Below are positions 60,628 to 64,000 of a stretch of 64,000 nt of DNA, one piece after another. Numbering within the stretch: position 1 is the stretch's first letter; each line of letters opens with the position of its first letter. The DNA comes from Hydractinia symbiolongicarpus (taxonomy: Eukaryota; Cnidaria; Hydrozoa; Anthoathecata; Hydractiniidae): NCBI RefSeq assembly GCF_029227915.1, contig NC_079880.1, positions 13,844,001-13,908,000 of the forward strand, given 5' to 3'. The translations under genes were made by a program, and so were the position numbers. The notes below the pieces were generated by a model. The model had not been told where the DNA came from. It did not search any database and worked only from the letters and a program-made list of their open reading frames with translations.

Positions 60628-63600
60628 TCAATAATACGTTATGTTACTAACGACGTTTTTTGGTTGAGGGCGTTGTTTATCTTTTAATCCGTCACGTCGA
60701 TCCTTACGATGCCGCTCTTTACTACGACGCCGATCTCTACTTCTACTACGGCTTCTATGACGAGTTCGATTTTTACTGTCGTGACGACTTCTATAAGCCT
60801 CGCTCCCTTTACGATCACGACTACGACTTCTCCACCGATCGCGATCTTTTAAACTGCGACGACGGGATCTGCTTTCGGATTCATCGTTTTTTTCTTTACT
60901 CTTCGGAGATTCTGTGCCTTGTGAATCATCTGGTACATCATTATTTAACGTTACATCTTTCTCACTGATATCTTCGCTCAATTTTTCTGTAACATTCTTT
61001 CCTTGAAGTATCTGGAGGTATAACATTTGCTGATCAACGACTTCTTTTAGAACCTATAATGAAACTCTGTTATATAGAACATTTAAAGAATACATTAACC
61101 TGGCAAGGTAGAAGTTTGCGATAACCAAACGGGACTAACAATGTTCCAAATTATTTATGCTAATGCCGAGCAGAATTTACAAAAAACTTTAAGACACCTT
61201 GACTCGGGTCGATTGAAATTGAGCTAAACAGAGCAGAAATGAATCTCGTCAAATTTCCTATATGGTAGCCGTCTTTAACATTTTTTTAAAAATAATCAAT
61301 AAGTAAATACTTCGCACATTCTTCAACCCGGCTCGGCTAATCTCCCTATAATTGGAGACCCTGGAGTATTTTATTTAAAACGGCCAACCTGTTTAGAAAG
61401 GTTATAGCATCATTCAAGAAACCAAACAGATACTACTTTGAGTATTGGTTACTTTAACCTACCTCAAGTCCAGTCATTTTTCGGTTCATTTTATTTTTAC
61501 CGCGATAAGACTGTCTTCTTCTTTTGTAGTCTCTTAGTTCGGCCATCACTTCTAGATGTGTCTTCTCGCCCTTTTTACTGGAATTTAATGACGCGAGAAC
61601 TAAAAAAAGGATTCAACATTTTGAAAAACTTTATGGAAAATTGAGACATTTTTGCCAGTCTAAACTTTCAATAACATCCTTTAACACGATTGTTTTGTTA
61701 TTTGCGAAGCATCTTAAGCACAACACCTTCAGGTCCGTTAAAAACATCTAAGGTTAAATCATGGCTGCGTTATTCACTTACGTTACACATAAATTTACCT
61801 GTTTCTTCGTTATTTTGTTCAAAATCTCATCACCCTTTCTAAAAATCCCCAAATTCTGAAATCGTGGAAAAAATAGCTATCAGAAAAATGCTAATTTCTT
61901 TACATTGGTCTGAAGTCAATAATCCTCTATGTACTAAGTTATTGTATTTTCAATATTCACGAAAGGGGGCTGGTGATGCTTAATTATAACAATATGACCA
62001 CTACGGTTTAACTAAACTTTTTGGTTGTCTTTTAATATGTCAACTACTTGACTTATTTCTGAGAGAAATTATTTCCATAGGAATGAAAATAATAAAACAA
62101 AATGGTGGAAACACATTTATTGGTACGTAATTTAGAAATTACGTAATTTTATAAATAAAAGTTGTTAAATTGTGACTTTGTACGTTTGAAATAGTTTACT
62201 TTTTTTCTTCCAGCCCTATACCGCTTGATTTTTGTCTGAGAGATATTATTTCACGGAAAAGAAAAGCAAATAAAATGGTTGAAAGATGTCAGCCTGTTGA
62301 TTTCCGTGAGTTTGCACTACCGGCGCAAACGTGGCAACATAACTTCTTCTCCTGGTTCTGCAAGTATCAAATTTAAAAAAAAAAGCACCCACCTTTCATT
62401 TGCTCCTCTGCTTCTGCTGCTAGCTCGTTAAACTCGACAACAGGCGTGGCCAACAATTTGCCAGTCTTAACGAAATGTTTATAGGAAATTGTTAGTTTAA
62501 AAGGGAAATTTTTACAGACAAAACAGATATAAAAAGTGATTTTCTTTGGTTTCTTTCAGTCAAAACGATTGATAGTCAGGTACATCGGAGAGTAATAAAA
62601 GAAGACTCTAAGAAACACACGGCAAAATTTTAAAAAAGGGAAAGGAAAATCGGTAGAAATAGTTAAAAAATAAAAGCGAGATAAACACACAAATAGAGAA
62701 ATAACAGTCGAAAATTGCAGACCTGGTGTACTTCTTCGTAAATTTTTAATTTTTGCTCTCTCGACAGATTGTAAGATACCCAATCCATGGGAAGAAAAGG
62801 GTATTCCACGCTGTCTATTTGTGCACGCTTTTGGTCACTCGAGTCTTTAGATGTTTCAGCTACACAAAAAGCAGATAACTAAAACCACGTTTACGAAATG
62901 GTAATCCTCAATAATATCAATTTTTTTGGATGTTTTAAGATAATTTTAACAAAACACCAACATTCACGTGTATAACTAACCTTAGAGACCACCACTGCTA
63001 AACGCATATATTTAGCATGAAGGCTGAAAATGCGATACAAGTGCAAAAAGTACAGAAAAACTTCTTGGGGAAAGCTCCCAAAAGAGCCTCTACTTTTTAA
63101 ATGCTTCGCTGCCAAAAATCGGGAGCTCAAAGTCCAAAATGGTCCACTCCGATAAAATAATACCGAAACATCCTAATCTTGGCGTATTACGCTTAATTTC
63201 AACCCTTGTAGACCCAAATCACTGGAATTTTCCATCAATAGAGAACTATTCGCATTAAAGTCTAGAATATAATTTTTTTTCACACATAGATCAGATTAAA
63301 AAAAAAAGAGAGAGAAAGAGAGGAAATCACAGTGACAGTTGTACGTTCCAACTTACTTTTTTTGTTGCCAGCAATGAGTGCTGATGCATAGAAATCAAAC
63401 TCGTGTCGTGTTTGCTAAATAAATGAAAGTTACCACTAAACCATACAAATCGTTTTGGATATGCAACTGCAGTATTTATATGCAATATGTCTTGCGAGAG
63501 ATCATACAACACCAACAAAAAGCACCGCCACCAACCACAACAACCACAACAACGACAACAACAACCACGACAACAATGACAACGACGAAAACAACGACAA

Positions 63601-63915
63601 CGACGACAACAATAACAATAACGACGACAACTAAAACGACGACAACAACAAAACAAAAACAACGACAAAAACTATTACGACAACAAAAACAACAACGACG
63701 ACGACGACAATAAGAGCAACGACGACGATAAGTAAATACTTGATTTTCTCCATCAGAAAAATTATGACAAAGTTGTAGGAAAAACCGAATGTCTAAAACA
63801 TCACTTATATAAAACATATATAAAACAAAAATTCTTACCTCTGGAATATTTTGCTTTGTGCACAATTTTTTAGCTGCAATGAACTTCCATAAATTTAACA
63901 CCAATGTACTGGCTT
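60628..63915 (-). CDS. SNRNP48: SNRNP48, U11/U12 minor-spliceosome 48 kDa protein (3' part, continues beyond window)
   Basis: U11-48K recognises the 5' splice site of U12-type introns in the U11/U12 di-snRNP. Six exons visible on the minus strand: 63839-63915, 63357-63414, 62723-62859, 62393-62465, 61463-61599, 60628-61053. Phases agree throughout. The key identifier is THLEVMAELRDYKRRRQSYR (exon at 61463), nearly the same as human YLEILAEVRDYKRRRQSYR. VEYPFLPMDWVSYNLSREQK corresponds to the human VEVPLNHKRFVCDLTQADR region. The last exon encodes a tail rich in Arg-Ser and Asp-Arg (SESRSRRRSLKDRDRWRSRS), as the human protein has a basic RD/RS tail. The N-terminal CHHC zinc finger must lie beyond 64000. 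The first listed exon (63839-63915) is the least certain. The exon ending at 62723 has a weak donor (CAG|GTCTGC); GAA|GTACAC nine bases earlier would also keep the frame. Confidence 0.88.
63515..63715 (+). repeat. ACAACG/ACGACA triplet-type microsatellite in SNRNP48 intron
   Basis: About 200 bases of imperfect ACA, ACG and AAC triplets between the exons at 63357-63414 and 63839-63915. The threonine-rich and valine-rich open frames here come from the repeat and are not genes. Confidence 0.92.
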
Positions 63916-64000
63916 CTACAAATGTAATGGCATATTTTGCATATAACGAATGCAAGAACAAAAATAAATAGATATTAGAGAAGAATTTTGACGAAGCGTG

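Noticed and set aside
63423-63713. Threonine-rich open frame (plus) and valine/cysteine-rich frames (minus)
   Set aside because: They are translations of the ACA/ACG triplet repeat in an intron.

Overview
This is a 64 kb piece of an AT-rich animal genome. Its genes are split by introns with clear GT...AG signals, and large parts are non-coding and full of degraded repeats. An interferon regulatory factor gene makes it metazoan. Intron density, base composition, tRNA-derived SINEs and non-LTR retroelement remnants suit an early-branching invertebrate; I favour a cnidarian, but this is inference.

Five protein genes can be reconstructed. From left to right: (1) minus strand, about 1-1496, the first two coding exons of TRMT6 (non-catalytic subunit of the tRNA m1A58 methyltransferase), cut by the window edge; (2) plus strand, 6253-18472, a complete ten-exon soluble inorganic pyrophosphatase with a mitochondrial-type leader and a second strong internal start; (3) minus strand, 19792-24911, a complete eight-coding-exon IRF1/2-like transcription factor, convergent with the pyrophosphatase; (4) minus strand, 43280-59797, a complete five-exon secreted-pathway JmjC oxygenase ending in RDEL, with an 8.8 kb first intron; (5) minus strand, 60628 to beyond 63915, the 3' part of SNRNP48 (U11/U12 minor spliceosome 48K protein). 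All reading-frame phases agree across every proposed junction.

The stretch 1.5-6.2 kb holds a SINE and a cluster of duplicated repeat units, including an 82 bp perfect duplication. The stretch 25-43 kb has no gene I can support. The introns of the JmjC gene hold most of the mobile-element debris: two decayed copies of one non-LTR retroelement, a MITE with long inverted termini, SINEs, a 22 bp minisatellite and a TTA microsatellite.

The genes do not form a pathway; this is an ordinary eukaryotic neighbourhood of housekeeping and regulatory genes. The most unusual item is the JmjC protein. It joins a signal peptide, an intact HxD...H iron site and a long acidic C-terminal region carrying three copies of an LP-(Y/K)-K-(V/I)P repeat, and it ends in an ER-retrieval signal.
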